Part shown: piece after piece, positions 34,006-43,954 of the stretch
Layout of the letters: the number at the start of each line of letters is the position of its first letter
Numbering within the stretch: the first letter of the stretch is position 1
NCBI GenBank assembly: GCA_947500545.1
Contig: CANMSO010000006.1
Span: 186,001 to 250,000 of the forward strand
Origin: an uncultured Aquimarina sp.
GTDB taxonomy: Bacteria; Bacteroidota; Bacteroidia; Flavobacteriales; Flavobacteriaceae
Reading direction: 5' to 3'
Length of the DNA: 64,000 nt
Notes under the pieces: model-generated
What the model was told of the DNA's origin: nothing
The model's database searches: none
What the model saw: only the letters and a program-made list of their open reading frames with translations
Translations under genes and position numbers: made by a program

Positions 34006-36075
34006 TTACCAGATATGTACTCTTTTTTCTGGTGATAGATACAATTTATCCCCTTCCTTAATATCGAAAGCATCATAAAATGCGTCAACATTTAATAATG
34101 GTTGAATTGCTCTTGTAAAGCCAGGAGAGTGCGGGTCAGTTTTTATTCTGGTTCTTAATGCATCTTCACGCATTTTTGTTCTCCATACGGTAGCCCAAGA
34201 CATAAAGAAACGCTGTTCTGCATTAAAACCATCAATATCATCAGGTCTTCCATTTTCTGCAAAGTGCATCTGCAATCCATCATAAGCTCCTAAAACTCCT
34301 CCTAAATCACCTATATTTTCACCTAGCGTAAACTTACCGTTAATAAATACACTATCTAATACTTCAATAGCACTATACTGCTCTGCCAACGCATCTCCTC
34401 TTTCTGTAAATGCTTTAAGATCATCTTCTGTCCACCAGTTTTTAAGGTTTCCGTCTCCGTCAAAACGTGCTCCAGAATCATCAAAAGCATGTGAAATCTC
34501 GTGACCAATTACTGCTCCAATACCACCATAATTTACAGCTTCATCAGCAGTATAATTATAAAAAGGAGGCTGTAAAATTGCTGCAGGAAATACAATTTCG
34601 TTATTAAGTGGATTAAAGTATGCATTAACCGTTTGAGGAGACATACCCCATTTAGTCTTATCAACAGGCTGTCCTATTTCTTCAAAATTCTTATCCTGAG
34701 CCCATTTGCTTACGGCAGCCATATTTTCAAAATATGTCTTATCAGCAGATACTTCCATTTCTGAATAATCTTCCCACTTATCAGGATACCCAATTTTTAC
34801 AGTAAACTTATCTAGTTTTTCAACTGCTTTTGTTTTAGTCTCATCACTCATCCAATCTAATTTTTGGATACGTGCCTTATAAGCTTCGATTACGTTAGCA
34901 ATCATTTTTTCGGCCTTAGCTTTTGCTTCTGGCGGAAATTTTTCATCTACATACAACTGCCCTAATGCTTCACCAACTGTTCCATTTACAGTAGCTAATG
35001 CACGTTCATCTGCAGGACGTTGTTCTTTTTGGCCTCTTAAGTACTTGCTATAAAATTCCCAATTTGCAGTTTCAACATCTGTGGTTAAGCGATCAGTAGC
35101 ACTATTAAAAGTATCCCATCTAACTAAAGTTTTTAAATCATCGATAGATGTGTTTTTCAAGAAGCCATCTAACGCTTTAGTATAACGTAATTGAGCGACT
35201 ATAATAGTATCAAACTCTTTTGTAACACCTAGATCACTAATCAATTTCTTGAAATCAATTGAAGAAAGCATAGCATCTGCTTCTGAAATTTTTCTAGGGT
35301 TATTATAGTTACGCGCATCTCTGCTTTCAACTTTATCTAATCTAGGTTCTGCCAAAGCAGTTTCTAATTCAAGAATTTTATCTGCAGCTTTGGTAGCATC
35401 AGCTTCAGAATCTCCTAGCATTTGTAACATTCTTACAATATGCTTTTTGTATTCTACACGGATTTCTTTTGATTTTTCATCTTGATCCAGATAATAATCT
35501 CTATCAGGTAATCCCAACCCATTAGCTCCTAAATATACTGCGTTCATAGCACTATTATTAAGATCAGCTTGTACTCCAATTCCCATAAAAGGTGAAGAAA
35601 CTGATGGGTTTTTGGCCAATACTGTTTGCAAATCGGTAAGATTCTTAATAGATGCAATATCATCTAAAGCAGACTGTAATGGTTTAAGACCGGCTTCATT
35701 TCTAGCAACGGTATCTAATTTAGTATCAAAAATAGCTAGTGCTTTTGCTTGATCAGTATCTGCACCATATTTTCCACTTTCCTTGGCTTTTGCCAAAATC
35801 TCTAATACATCTTGGTCTGTTGATTTGCGAAGTACTCCAAATCCTCCCCATGTTGTACGATCAGCTGGAATTTCTGTAGTTTTCATCCAGTTACCATTAA
35901 CATAGTTATAGAAATCTTCTTTTGGACTAACACTTTTGTCCATGTTTTCTAAAACTATTCCGGGGATTTTTTCCACTTCAGCAACATCTTTTTCTTGTTT
36001 TGCTTCGTTTTTACAACTAACAAAAGCAAGAGCAAATGCGGCTAAAAAATATACATTTTTCATTTTTATACTCAT
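34006..36075 (-). CDS. M13-family zinc metallopeptidase lipoprotein (PepO/neprilysin-like)
   Basis: 689 aa; MKNVYFLAAFALAFVSCKN (from the internal ATG at 36063) is a good lipoprotein signal, so the start may be 36063 instead of 36075. Zinc motif VIGHEISHAFDDSGARFD (HExxH), third ligand Glu in LGENIGDLGG, substrate motif NAYFNPLNNEIVFPAAIL (NAYY-type). N-terminal M13_N helical domain from about 40 to 420. Degrades peptides in the periplasm or at the outer membrane. Confidence 0.95.
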   Translation of the reverse strand: MSIKMKNVYFLAAFALAFVSCKNEAKQEKDVAEVEKIPGIVLENMDKSVSPKEDFYNYVNGNWMKTTEIPADRTTWGGFGVLRKSTDQDVLEILAKAKESGKYGADTDQAKALAIFDTKLDTVARNEAGLKPLQSALDDIASIKNLTDLQTVLAKNPSVSSPFMGIGVQADLNNSAMNAVYLGANGLGLPDRDYYLDQDEKSKEIRVEYKKHIVRMLQMLGDSEADATKAADKILELETALAEPRLDKVESRDARNYNNPRKISEADAMLSSIDFKKLISDLGVTKEFDTIIVAQLRYTKALDGFLKNTSIDDLKTLVRWDTFNSATDRLTTDVETANWEFYSKYLRGQKEQRPADERALATVNGTVGEALGQLYVDEKFPPEAKAKAEKMIANVIEAYKARIQKLDWMSDETKTKAVEKLDKFTVKIGYPDKWEDYSEMEVSADKTYFENMAAVSKWAQDKNFEEIGQPVDKTKWGMSPQTVNAYFNPLNNEIVFPAAILQPPFYNYTADEAVNYGGIGAVIGHEISHAFDDSGARFDGDGNLKNWWTEDDLKAFTERGDALAEQYSAIEVLDSVFINGKFTLGENIGDLGGVLGAYDGLQMHFAENGRPDDIDGFNAEQRFFMSWATVWRTKMREDALRTRIKTDPHSPGFTRAIQPLLNVDAFYDAFDIKEGDKLYLSPEKRVHIW

Positions 36076-36534
36076 TATGTTATTAAATTGAGATTAGTTA
36101 TTAGCGATATGACGTATTAATTAAAAATTCGTTACGCAAACAATGCGGTAATTTAGATAAAATGTTAAGATGTTAACTATCATTAATTCCATTTTAACGA
36201 AAAAATAAGATTTAAAAAAACGCGAACACCTCTATTCAAGTACATTTTTATTTATTACAATCTAAAAATCAAAGAAATAGAGCATTTAAGCTTAGCGATT
36301 ATTAAAAAACTTAAAAAATTAACATTTGCCAAATCTCTAGTATCTACAAGGGGTCACTGATAATTTATTATCAAACTATATGTAAAAATCAATATTATGA
36401 AGTCAAAAATTACGGTTTTAACATAAAAATGTGTATATTGTCGTTGATTTTGTGTTTTACAGCGATATAAAATCATTTTTTGTAAGTTTTAACTTACTTT
36501 TTTAATTAGAGGTTTAACCCTAAAACCAAACTTT
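36076..36534. other. Intergenic region before a small secreted protein
   Basis: 459 bp, very AT-rich, no gene seen. The only clear element is a perfect 7-2-7 palindrome, GTAAGTTTTAACTTAC (36482-36497), 38 bp upstream of the ATG at 36535; candidate operator or hairpin. Confidence 0.4.
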
Positions 36535-37068
36535 ATGAAAAGATTTCTACCCCTATTAGCTTTGTTCCTAACAAGCGTTGTATTTGCAAATACAAAAATT
36601 GACATTTCATATAAGTTAATGTCTGTTACAGAAAACACAGTCATTAACGGATTAGATGAAAATACAGAAGAAGGTGTTATTTTTATTACAGAAAGCTTAC
36701 ACCTAGAAGCTGGAGCGCGTATAAAAATAAGAAATGCATGTTTAATAATTCTTGGAGACCTTACTGGTACTGGAATTATTGACGTCGATAGCTCTGCAAC
36801 CGTTACTCTAGAAGGTGAAGAGCAAGGAAGAATTACATTTATAAATAGATTTTTAGCTGACGATACTTGCCAGCAAAGTATAGATCAAAAAACTTTCAGA
36901 CATATAATTGAAGTTCCTCAAGGGCTGAATTACAGCTTATACACTTTGGATGGAAGATTATTAGACAAAGGAAAGGTTGATGACTATATCCATTATCTAA
37001 TAGACCCAAAAACATATTTGATTAAAATAGAAGGATATAAACTAAGAAAGATAGTTTTTAAAGGTTAA
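36535..37068 (+). CDS. Small secreted protein with T9SS-like C-terminal domain
   Basis: 177 aa with a clear signal peptide (MKRFLPLLALFLTSVVFANT). Residues ~40-105 are beta-rich (ESLHLEAGARIKIRNACLI, TGTGIIDVDSSATVTLEG) like a short beta-helix. The last ~45 residues (YSLYTLDGRLLDKGKVDD, then YLIKIEGYKLRKIVFKG) fit the type A Por-secretion (T9SS) sorting pattern (vYd..Gr.v..g....s..l..G.Yi.ki.....kkivk). Two Cys (C66-like and C120-like). Function unknown. Confidence 0.6.
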   Translation: MKRFLPLLALFLTSVVFANTKIDISYKLMSVTENTVINGLDENTEEGVIFITESLHLEAGARIKIRNACLIILGDLTGTGIIDVDSSATVTLEGEEQGRITFINRFLADDTCQQSIDQKTFRHIIEVPQGLNYSLYTLDGRLLDKGKVDDYIHYLIDPKTYLIKIEGYKLRKIVFKG

Positions 37069-37091
37069 TCAAATCACAAAAAGTAAGGTTT

Positions 37092-37128
37092 AAAATCCAC
37101 GACAAGTATTTGTTGTGGATTTTTTTTA
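37092..37128 (+). terminator. Terminator after the small secreted protein gene
   Basis: AAAATCCACGACAA / TTGTTGTGGATTTT (14 pairs with one G-U), loop of 4 nt, followed by T8. Confidence 0.85.
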
Positions 37129-37286
37129 GTTTCACTGTAAGATAAATCATTACAATTCCTGAAGAAACATTTGGAAAAACATCCAAAAAAGCCTTATATT
37201 TAAAAAATAGCAACCCCTAGATAACAGCTATTAATCCCCGTTTTCGAAATGCCAATTAAAGGTAAGAACTAACCAAATTCATCTTT

Positions 37287-38690
37287 ATGTCACGAATACC
37301 GTGGTTCAAATCTGAAACAGCGAAGTATACATTTTACGGGATTATATTTGGATTTTTATTCCCGATTATAGCTACATGTATAGATATTTACAGACTTAAT
37401 CTAGAATTTTCCTGGAGCACGGCTGTCAGTATACAAAGAAAATATCCTATTCATTATATAATAGATACCGCACCACTATTTCTAGGCTTATTTGCAATGT
37501 TTGGAGGACGTAATTTAGACAAGCTCAAAGAGAAAAATCAACACCTATTAAAAGCTTCAAAGTTTAAACATGATTTTCTTGCCAACATGAGTCATGAAAT
37601 CAGAACACCAATGGTTGGCGTAATTGGTATGATTGATTTACTTTTCAAAAACACAAAATTGGATACACTCCAAAAAGAATATGTAAATATAATTCATCGA
37701 TCTTCACTTAACCTACTAGATATTTTGAATCAAATCTTGGATCTTTCTAAAATGGAAGCCGGAAAATTCAAACTTTCGTCTGTAGACATTAATTTCAAGG
37801 GCCTCATCAATCAAAATATTGATCTTTTCCTTGCTACAGCTAAAGCTAAAGAAATTAATATTACCTCTGAATACTCAAAAGAATTGCCAGAAAATATAAT
37901 AGCAGATAATAATCGCTTAACACAAATTATATCCAACCTTATTGGCAACGCCATAAAGTTTACTAATCAAGGGGAAATAAAAATAATGACTTCTCTTGTG
38001 TCTCAAAAAAAAGAAGAGTTGACCATTAAAGTAGAAATAATTGATTCTGGAATAGGTATAAGTAAAAAGGATCAAGAAGAGTTGTTTAATCGTTTTAGCC
38101 AATTTCATGAAGCATCAATTCTCGCAGGAGAAGGTAGTGGATTAGGATTAACAATTTGTAAAAAATTGGTGCATCTTATGCATGGAAAATTAGGAGTAAA
38201 AAGCGAACTAGGAAAAGGAAGTAATTTCTGGTTCACTTTTAAATCCAAAGTCTCAAATACTATAACAACCAAAGAGGACAAAAATCTTGCTGCTGTTCAG
38301 GCTCCTAATTACAACTTACATGTTTTATTGGTTGAAGATTCCAACACAAACATCCTAGTTTCCAAACAAATTTTAAAGTATCTTGGTTGTACCATGGATG
38401 TTGCAAGAGATGGTCGACAAGCAATCAAAATGTTCAAAGAAGATACTTATAATCTTATTTTAATGGATATCAATCTACCTGGACTGGATGGTGTAGAAAC
38501 ATGCCAAATTATACGAAAAAATTATACGAAAGTCCCTCCGGTAATTGCACTAAGCTCTAACGCTCTTCCTGGTGACGCAGAGCGTTTCATTGCAAAAGGA
38601 CTTGACGACTATATAACAAAACCCTATACAACTGAAATATTGAATATTAAACTCAAAAATTGGTTTGGTGATCATTTTGATTATCATTAG
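37287..38690 (+). CDS. Hybrid histidine kinase with receiver domain
   Basis: 467 aa. Two N-terminal membrane helices (FYGIIFGFLFPIIATCI; IDTAPLFLGLFAMFGG) bracket a short external loop without a large sensor domain. HisKA motif FLANMSHEIRTPMVGVIGMI (phospho-His about residue 103), HATPase_c (NRLTQIISNLIGNAIKFT, GSGLGLTICKKLV), and a C-terminal receiver (about 345-460; acceptor Asp in LILMDINLPGLDG). Orphan hybrid kinase: no response regulator next to it. Signal unknown. Confidence 0.92.
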   Translation: MSRIPWFKSETAKYTFYGIIFGFLFPIIATCIDIYRLNLEFSWSTAVSIQRKYPIHYIIDTAPLFLGLFAMFGGRNLDKLKEKNQHLLKASKFKHDFLANMSHEIRTPMVGVIGMIDLLFKNTKLDTLQKEYVNIIHRSSLNLLDILNQILDLSKMEAGKFKLSSVDINFKGLINQNIDLFLATAKAKEINITSEYSKELPENIIADNNRLTQIISNLIGNAIKFTNQGEIKIMTSLVSQKKEELTIKVEIIDSGIGISKKDQEELFNRFSQFHEASILAGEGSGLGLTICKKLVHLMHGKLGVKSELGKGSNFWFTFKSKVSNTITTKEDKNLAAVQAPNYNLHVLLVEDSNTNILVSKQILKYLGCTMDVARDGRQAIKMFKEDTYNLILMDINLPGLDGVETCQIIRKNYTKVPPVIALSSNALPGDAERFIAKGLDDYITKPYTTEILNIKLKNWFGDHFDYH

Positions 38691-38819
38691 TATGATTAAG
38701 ATAGTGTATAAAAAGTCATCGTTTTAACGGTTTTATGACAAAAAACCTCGTCAAAATTTGTTATCTTGTAAAGTCAGTATCTTGGTAACACCAAGAATTT
38801 TAAACTAAAGACTCAAGCC

Positions 38820-40130
38820 ATGAATATAAAAAGTATACTATCTTACAGAAAAGACCTATCACCTCTATTGCTTGTTTTTTTGATGATTGTATATCCTACA
38901 AACATGCAAGCATTAACTTATTTTCAAGATGTAGGTGAGCAAAATGCTTCTATAAACTATAAGGAATATAAGGGATTGGTAATCGACAATGAAACCAACA
39001 GACCTGTTGTATCTGCAACCATTTCTGTTAATAATACAAATATCTCTACTGTCACCAATGATGAAGGGGGGTTTCTCTTAAAAGTGTCTAATGATATTTT
39101 AGATGGCGAGATTACAGTTTCTCACTTAGGATATAAAGACACATCAGTAAAACTTTCCCAGTTCAGTGATAAAGTCATGAAAATAAGACTTAATTTATCA
39201 ATCACAGAACTATCCGCAGTAACAATAGACCCCAGAGATCCTGAAGCTCTTATCCGTGCAGTCATGAAGAAAAAAGGAACTAATTATCTTAATGACAAAA
39301 CCATAATGACTGCATTTTATAGAGAGACTATAAAAAAACGAAGAAGTTATGTCTCCTTATCCGAAGCCGTTGTAGATGTATATAAAAATCCCTACATATC
39401 AAGTAAAACAGATATCATTAAACTATATAGAGCTCGCAAGAGCGCGGACTATAAAAAGCTTGACACATTAACCGTTAAACTTCAAGGAGGTCCCACCAGC
39501 ACATTGTATATAGATGTAATGAAAAATCCTGAAATTCTTTTTACCGAAGATATGACTGAGACGTATAAGTTCTCATTTGATAAATCTACCAGAATTAATG
39601 ATCGTGATATTTATGTATTAAATTTTGAACAACGCCCAGAAATAATAGAGCCAATGTATTTTGGAAAGCTATATATAGATTCTGAAACATTAGCTATGAC
39701 CAAAGCTATATTTAGTTTAAATATGGAAAACAAAGAAGAGGTTAGCAAAATGTTTGTGAGAAAAAAACCTAAAAACGCAAAAGTATACCCAACAGAAGCT
39801 ACATATAATATTGATTATCGTGAAAAAGATGGGAGATGGTATTATGGCTATGGAAGAATTGATTTAGCTATCAAAATAAATTGGAGGAAAAAACTATTTA
39901 ATTCTGTATACAAATTAAATGTAGAAATGGCTGTTACAGATTGGAAGAAAAACATTGAAAACGAAACCTTAAAACCAAAAGACAGATTAAAATCATCTAT
40001 AGTAATTGCAGATGAAGCCTCTGGATTTTCAGATCCAAAATTCTGGGGAGAATATAATGTTATTGAACCAGAGAAATCAATTGAATCTGCTATTAAAAAG
40101 ATTCAAAAACAACTTAGAAAATTAAATTAA
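38820..40130 (+). CDS. Carboxypeptidase-regulatory-like domain protein (exported)
   Basis: 436 aa with an N-terminal export signal (LSPLLLVFLMIVYPTNMQA). Residues ~48-130 are a CarboxypepD_reg-like beta-sandwich (YKGLVIDNETNRPVVSATISV; TVTNDEGGFLLKV; ITVSHLGYKDTSVKL). The remainder (SITELSAVTIDPRDPEALIRAVMKKKGTNY...) is the large beta-rich C-terminal region found with this domain in many Bacteroidota envelope proteins. Enzymatic role unknown. Confidence 0.75.
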   Translation: MNIKSILSYRKDLSPLLLVFLMIVYPTNMQALTYFQDVGEQNASINYKEYKGLVIDNETNRPVVSATISVNNTNISTVTNDEGGFLLKVSNDILDGEITVSHLGYKDTSVKLSQFSDKVMKIRLNLSITELSAVTIDPRDPEALIRAVMKKKGTNYLNDKTIMTAFYRETIKKRRSYVSLSEAVVDVYKNPYISSKTDIIKLYRARKSADYKKLDTLTVKLQGGPTSTLYIDVMKNPEILFTEDMTETYKFSFDKSTRINDRDIYVLNFEQRPEIIEPMYFGKLYIDSETLAMTKAIFSLNMENKEEVSKMFVRKKPKNAKVYPTEATYNIDYREKDGRWYYGYGRIDLAIKINWRKKLFNSVYKLNVEMAVTDWKKNIENETLKPKDRLKSSIVIADEASGFSDPKFWGEYNVIEPEKSIESAIKKIQKQLRKLN

Positions 40131-40150
40131 ATAGGAAACCTAATATTTAC

Positions 40151-40185
40151 AAAAAAGGAACACGCAAACGACGTGTTCCTTTTTT
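40151..40185 (+). terminator. Terminator after the CarboxypepD_reg-like gene
   Basis: A6GGAACACG / CGTGTTCC-T7 hairpin (stem 40151-40164 with 40172-40185, loop 7 nt), 20 bp past the stop. Confidence 0.85.
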
Positions 40186-40320
40186 TATATAAAAACCATT
40201 TTCACATCTAATTCACAGTGCAATTTTAGTAATTTTATGCCAAGGAAAACATAAGAGTTGTAACAACAACTAGTTTGAACAAGTCTTTAAACATTAATAC
40301 ACATTTTTCAAAATCAAATC

Positions 40321-41775
40321 TTGAAGAACATAATATTTCTAATACTTTTTGCGGTAATCACCACTACAATTTATGCTCAAAAGCAAATAGATTCGCTTTC
40401 AGCACTAGAAGATTTCGAAATTTTCAAAAATATTCTTGAGAAAGGGCATCCTAGCTTATATGAGTATATCGATCAAGATTCTTTGAATTATCATTTTGAA
40501 AGTATAGAAGAATCAATAACCGATCAACTGTCTGATATTGATTTATATAAAAAGATGCTTCAGGTTACTAATAAAATTAAAGATGGACACCTGTTGCTTT
40601 TTGCACCAAATACTGTAAAAACTAATCAATATTATTTTCCATTGATATTGAAAGTTATCAATAACCAATTTTACACAGATACCGATGATTTTGATATTCC
40701 GACAGGATCACAAATTAGTAAAATAAATGGCAAGGAAGCTTCCAGAATTCTTGAGAATCTTAAAAAATACTCAGCCTCAGATGGATTTAACATTACCAAA
40801 AAACATAGAGATATCGAGCTCAAATTCGGACTTTTCTATGCATATGAATATGGTATTACAAAACACTTTGATGTAACTTATACGGCTCCTAATGGCATAG
40901 AAAAAACTGTTAAACTAGAAGCTGAATCCTTTACAAAAGTTAAATTAAGAAACACCAAACGAAGTTCATACTTTGCAAAATATCACAACCAGAAAAACGG
41001 TTTCGATTTCTTTGATAAGCATATTAACAACAAGGCCCCTTTTATATATTATAAGGAAGATTTGAGTACGGCTGTTTTAGTAGTTAACTCATTTGGAAGA
41101 GACATTAGAATATTTAAATCAAATTTGATAAAAATTTTCAAAGAAATCAATAAGAAAAAGATACGACATCTTGTTATAGATATCCGCCAAAACGACGGTG
41201 GTTTTAGACCTAATGCCATTCATTTATATTCATTTATTGCCAAAAACATATTTAAACAGATCACCAGCCAATATGTTGTTTCTCTTTCTGTACCTGAAAA
41301 GAAACATGCAACTAGGGTATTCTTAAACGAAAAGGAATTTTTAGAAGATAAGTTTAAAAATCACCCAGAATACGACGGCTGGAAACTTACCTTTGATGAA
41401 ATGGAGGCCCTTATGGTTCCAGAAAAAAATAGATTTAATGGCAAAATTTATGTACTAGCGGGAGGTTCAACATTTTCTGTAGGCTCTACTTTTGCATTAA
41501 ATGCAAAAAACAATACAGATATCACATTAATAGGACAAGAAACAGGGAGTGGATATCATTTTTTTAATGGTCAATTTCCGGTGTACTATGAACTCCCCAA
41601 CTCTAAAATAGCAATGGTTATATCTATGGTAAAAGTAGTAAATTACATAAAAAACAAAACTATCCCTAAGGGATCTGGTGTTCCTCCTGATCAATATATT
41701 GAGCTTTCGGTAGATGATTTAATTAAGGGAAAAGATCCTCAATTAGACTATATCTTTAGATTGATTAAAGGGTAA
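40321..41775 (+). CDS. S41-family (C-terminal processing-like) peptidase, exported
   Basis: 484 aa starting at a TTG (40321): the residues after it form a proper signal peptide (KNIIFLILFAVITTTIYAQ) and there is no ATG to replace it. The C-terminal half is the S41/ClpP-like core: IDIRQNDGG (strand before the catalytic region), LAGGSTFSVGSTFALNAKN with the candidate catalytic Ser, and GQETGSGYHFFNG. A PDZ-like segment (PTGSQISKINGKEA) precedes it. The target is unknown. S41-like members with altered catalytic residues exist, so activity is not certain. Confidence 0.8.
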   Translation: MKNIIFLILFAVITTTIYAQKQIDSLSALEDFEIFKNILEKGHPSLYEYIDQDSLNYHFESIEESITDQLSDIDLYKKMLQVTNKIKDGHLLLFAPNTVKTNQYYFPLILKVINNQFYTDTDDFDIPTGSQISKINGKEASRILENLKKYSASDGFNITKKHRDIELKFGLFYAYEYGITKHFDVTYTAPNGIEKTVKLEAESFTKVKLRNTKRSSYFAKYHNQKNGFDFFDKHINNKAPFIYYKEDLSTAVLVVNSFGRDIRIFKSNLIKIFKEINKKKIRHLVIDIRQNDGGFRPNAIHLYSFIAKNIFKQITSQYVVSLSVPEKKHATRVFLNEKEFLEDKFKNHPEYDGWKLTFDEMEALMVPEKNRFNGKIYVLAGGSTFSVGSTFALNAKNNTDITLIGQETGSGYHFFNGQFPVYYELPNSKIAMVISMVKVVNYIKNKTIPKGSGVPPDQYIELSVDDLIKGKDPQLDYIFRLIKG

Positions 41776-41842
41776 GCAAAACATAATATCTAATTGACTA
41801 TAGATTTTAAGAAGTTAGTACTTTTTTGAAATATGAATTTTA

Positions 41843-41896
41843 AATTAAGCCTCAATACAATTAAGTATCCCCCCTTTTTTGTACTGAAGCTTAATT
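41843..41896. terminator. Possible terminator between the S41 and aerolysin-like genes
   Basis: AATTAAGC (41843-41850) / GCTTAATT (41889-41896) with further imperfect pairing inside (TCA/TGA, TAC/GTA) and a CCCCCCTTTTTT run in the loop. Lies between convergent stops at 41775 and 41919. Confidence 0.4.
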
Positions 41897-41918
41897 ATTA
41901 ATATGATATCACCTTTAG

Positions 41919-42782
41919 TTATACCGCAGCTTCGTCTGCCATTACATGCATTGCTTTTACTCTACCACTTTTCTTATCCTTTAATTCTATTTTAGAATTT
42001 GAATAATATCCAATTTCAATATCCTCTGTTGTCTTTTTTGAATTAGAAATTCCTGCTTTTGACATTACACCACGTATCCCTAAACTCCAGAAATGATGTT
42101 CTTTATGTTTTGGATTATAATTTACGGCAGAATTACCAATAAGGTAAGCATTATAATGAATGCGAACTTTCATTACCCCTCTACTTGCAGAAAGTTGTGC
42201 AACTATAGACTCTCCTGGATTAAGTTCTACACTAACTCCTGCCGTGGAGCCCACAGTGATCGATTTTGACTCTTGACCTCCTTTACCCCATGATTGACTA
42301 AATGATAGTGACGTTTCTCCTTCTGCTCCCGAGCCAAGAAACTTTACACCATATTTAAATTTTTGACCAACCGAAAGTGTACTTACATTATTCCAGGATG
42401 ATGATGTTGTATTATTCACAGACTCTGTAATAGCAACATTAAAAGTACCTTTTACACTACTACTGTTCTCAAACTCTTGAGTTTTTACAATTACCGGTTC
42501 TGAAGTGATTCCTAGAATCTCTGCTTTCTGAACCACTAAAACCCGTTGTACTTGAGGCCAGCTATATTTTTCATATAGATCACCCCATGGAGTTGGACTA
42601 CAAAGATATGCGTCATTAGGGGATTTTCCGAAATACTCATTCACCGCATCTTTTAACTGTTTGTCTCCAAGACCAAAAGTAACTCTTTCGTCAAAAGATA
42701 TCACATCTTGAATAGTTCCACTTGCATTTACGGTTGAAGCAGATTTATCTTGCCCTGCAACAATACTAATATTAATACCCAT
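41919..42782 (-). CDS. Aerolysin-superfamily pore-forming-like protein
   Basis: 287 aa, no signal peptide or lipobox. The N-terminal ~100 residues (GDKQLKDAVNEYF; CSPTPWGDLYEKYSW) form a small head, then a long Ser/Thr-rich beta region with alternating polar and apolar residues (VKGTFNVAITESVNNTTSSS; KFKYGVKFLGSGAEGETSLS; SVELNPGESIVAQLSASRG). That pattern is typical of the aerolysin/ETX-MTX2 insertion-hairpin domain, and the whole resembles proteins annotated as follicular epithelium yolk protein subunits. Role unknown: cytoplasmic toxin released on lysis, predation/defence factor or a non-toxic lectin-like relative. Monocistronic. TACGTA-rich repeats lie in its upstream region (42860-42882). 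Confidence 0.65.
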   Translation of the reverse strand: MGINISIVAGQDKSASTVNASGTIQDVISFDERVTFGLGDKQLKDAVNEYFGKSPNDAYLCSPTPWGDLYEKYSWPQVQRVLVVQKAEILGITSEPVIVKTQEFENSSSVKGTFNVAITESVNNTTSSSWNNVSTLSVGQKFKYGVKFLGSGAEGETSLSFSQSWGKGGQESKSITVGSTAGVSVELNPGESIVAQLSASRGVMKVRIHYNAYLIGNSAVNYNPKHKEHHFWSLGIRGVMSKAGISNSKKTTEDIEIGYYSNSKIELKDKKSGRVKAMHVMADEAAV

Positions 42783-42859
42783 AATATTTTTTTTTAAGTT
42801 AGAAAATTGTTAATACTAATTTTTGTGTACTGCAAATTATGAAAAGTAAATACGCAGGG

Positions 42860-42882
42860 AAATACGTAGTTACACGTATTTT
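42860..42882 (-). promoter_or_regulatory. TACGTA-rich inverted repeat upstream of the aerolysin-like gene
   Basis: AAATACGT and ACGTATTT flank a 6-nt spacer about 80 bp upstream of the gene, with a CTGCGTATTT half-site nearby. Spacing differs from the nitrate-regulon operator, so I treat it as a separate candidate operator. Confidence 0.35.
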
Positions 42883-43044
42883 ATAGGTAGTATTCCCAAA
42901 ATCTCATTTAAAAAACGACAACCAAAAAAGTGCATAACTATTGTGTAGCCATGTTATACCACATTTTTAGAAAAATGAGAGCTATTCTTTACGAGACAAT
43001 TGTTTGAAAAGATATATCTAAGAAATGAAATGTTTTATAGGTAA

Positions 43045-43233
43045 TTAATCTATATAGGTATTTACACTGGTTGTTAACTTACATGAGTTATGTAGCATTT
43101 GCTTAAATCGTAAAGCGATATTTTCATCATTAAACTTCATCGCCTCACTGATACTATTAGATAATATAAGTTCACCTATAAGGTATTCAACAAAATAATT
43201 TTGATCCTCTGTTAAAAGTACGTATTCTGTCAT
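43045..43233 (-). CDS. Small hypothetical protein (62 aa)
   Basis: ATG at 43233; MTEYVLLTEDQNYFVEYLIG... acidic and helical, with no signal or motif. On the same strand as the aerolysin-like gene, 262 bp upstream of it. I cannot assign a family; coding status rests on its clean start, length and lack of any overlapping gene. Confidence 0.35.
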   Translation of the reverse strand: MTEYVLLTEDQNYFVEYLIGELILSNSISEAMKFNDENIALRFKQMLHNSCKLTTSVNTYID

Positions 43234-43427
43234 ATGATAGATTTGTTATTTGAATTTTTGTCTTAAATACTTTTAAAAAATTCAATAAATACAAGGATAA
43301 AAATAAATTTTAAACAGTCACCTTAAAAAAAATAATCGAATACTTTTACACAGAAGTATTAACAATTTCTACTTACAACCATTTTGAGGTATAATTATTG
43401 ATCATAAAAACAAGCTAATCAACACTT

Positions 43428-43940
43428 ATGAAAAAACACATACTACAAAGACCCTATTTGCAAATATTTATTGTTTTATTTCTTTGCTCTTGTTCTCAAA
43501 AAGAACCATATCAGTTACCCAAAAACGCAATCGAACTATTAGCCGGTGAATCTGGAAAAACATGGAAGGTGGCCTGGCGATATAATGACGGAGTACGAAT
43601 GAATATGGCAGGTTGTTTTCTTTCATACAGAATTACCTACAAACCAGATATGACAGTGAATGATAATAACGGAGAACAAGATAATTGCGGTCCATCACTT
43701 ATGGGGAATTGGGAATTGATTACCAATAAAAATAAAAAATCATATTTAAAACTAAACAGTGATCAACTTCCTGAAATTATGAATATTAAGGACACCCATA
43801 AGTACTTTAAGATTCTTAAAATTACAGACGACACGTTGAAGTTGCAATATAGACACAAACAATTTTCATCTAAAAGTACTTTTATAGACACTTTTGTAGC
43901 AGAACATATCAAGGTAAAAGACCGAGATTTTCACCGCTAA
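43428..43940 (+). CDS. Lipocalin-like lipoprotein
   Basis: 170 aa with a lipoprotein signal (FIVLFLCSCSQKEP). The body follows the Bacteroidota lipocalin-like pattern: GKTWKVAWRYNDGVRMN, then LSYRITYKPDMTVNDNNGE, GNWELITNKNKKSYLKLN, and KYFKILKITDDTLKLQYRH. Two Cys (in AGCFLSY and DNCGPS) may form a disulfide. Likely an envelope ligand-binding or structural lipoprotein; ligand unknown. Confidence 0.65.
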   Translation: MKKHILQRPYLQIFIVLFLCSCSQKEPYQLPKNAIELLAGESGKTWKVAWRYNDGVRMNMAGCFLSYRITYKPDMTVNDNNGEQDNCGPSLMGNWELITNKNKKSYLKLNSDQLPEIMNIKDTHKYFKILKITDDTLKLQYRHKQFSSKSTFIDTFVAEHIKVKDRDFHR

Positions 43941-43954
43941 GGCATTAATATCGG

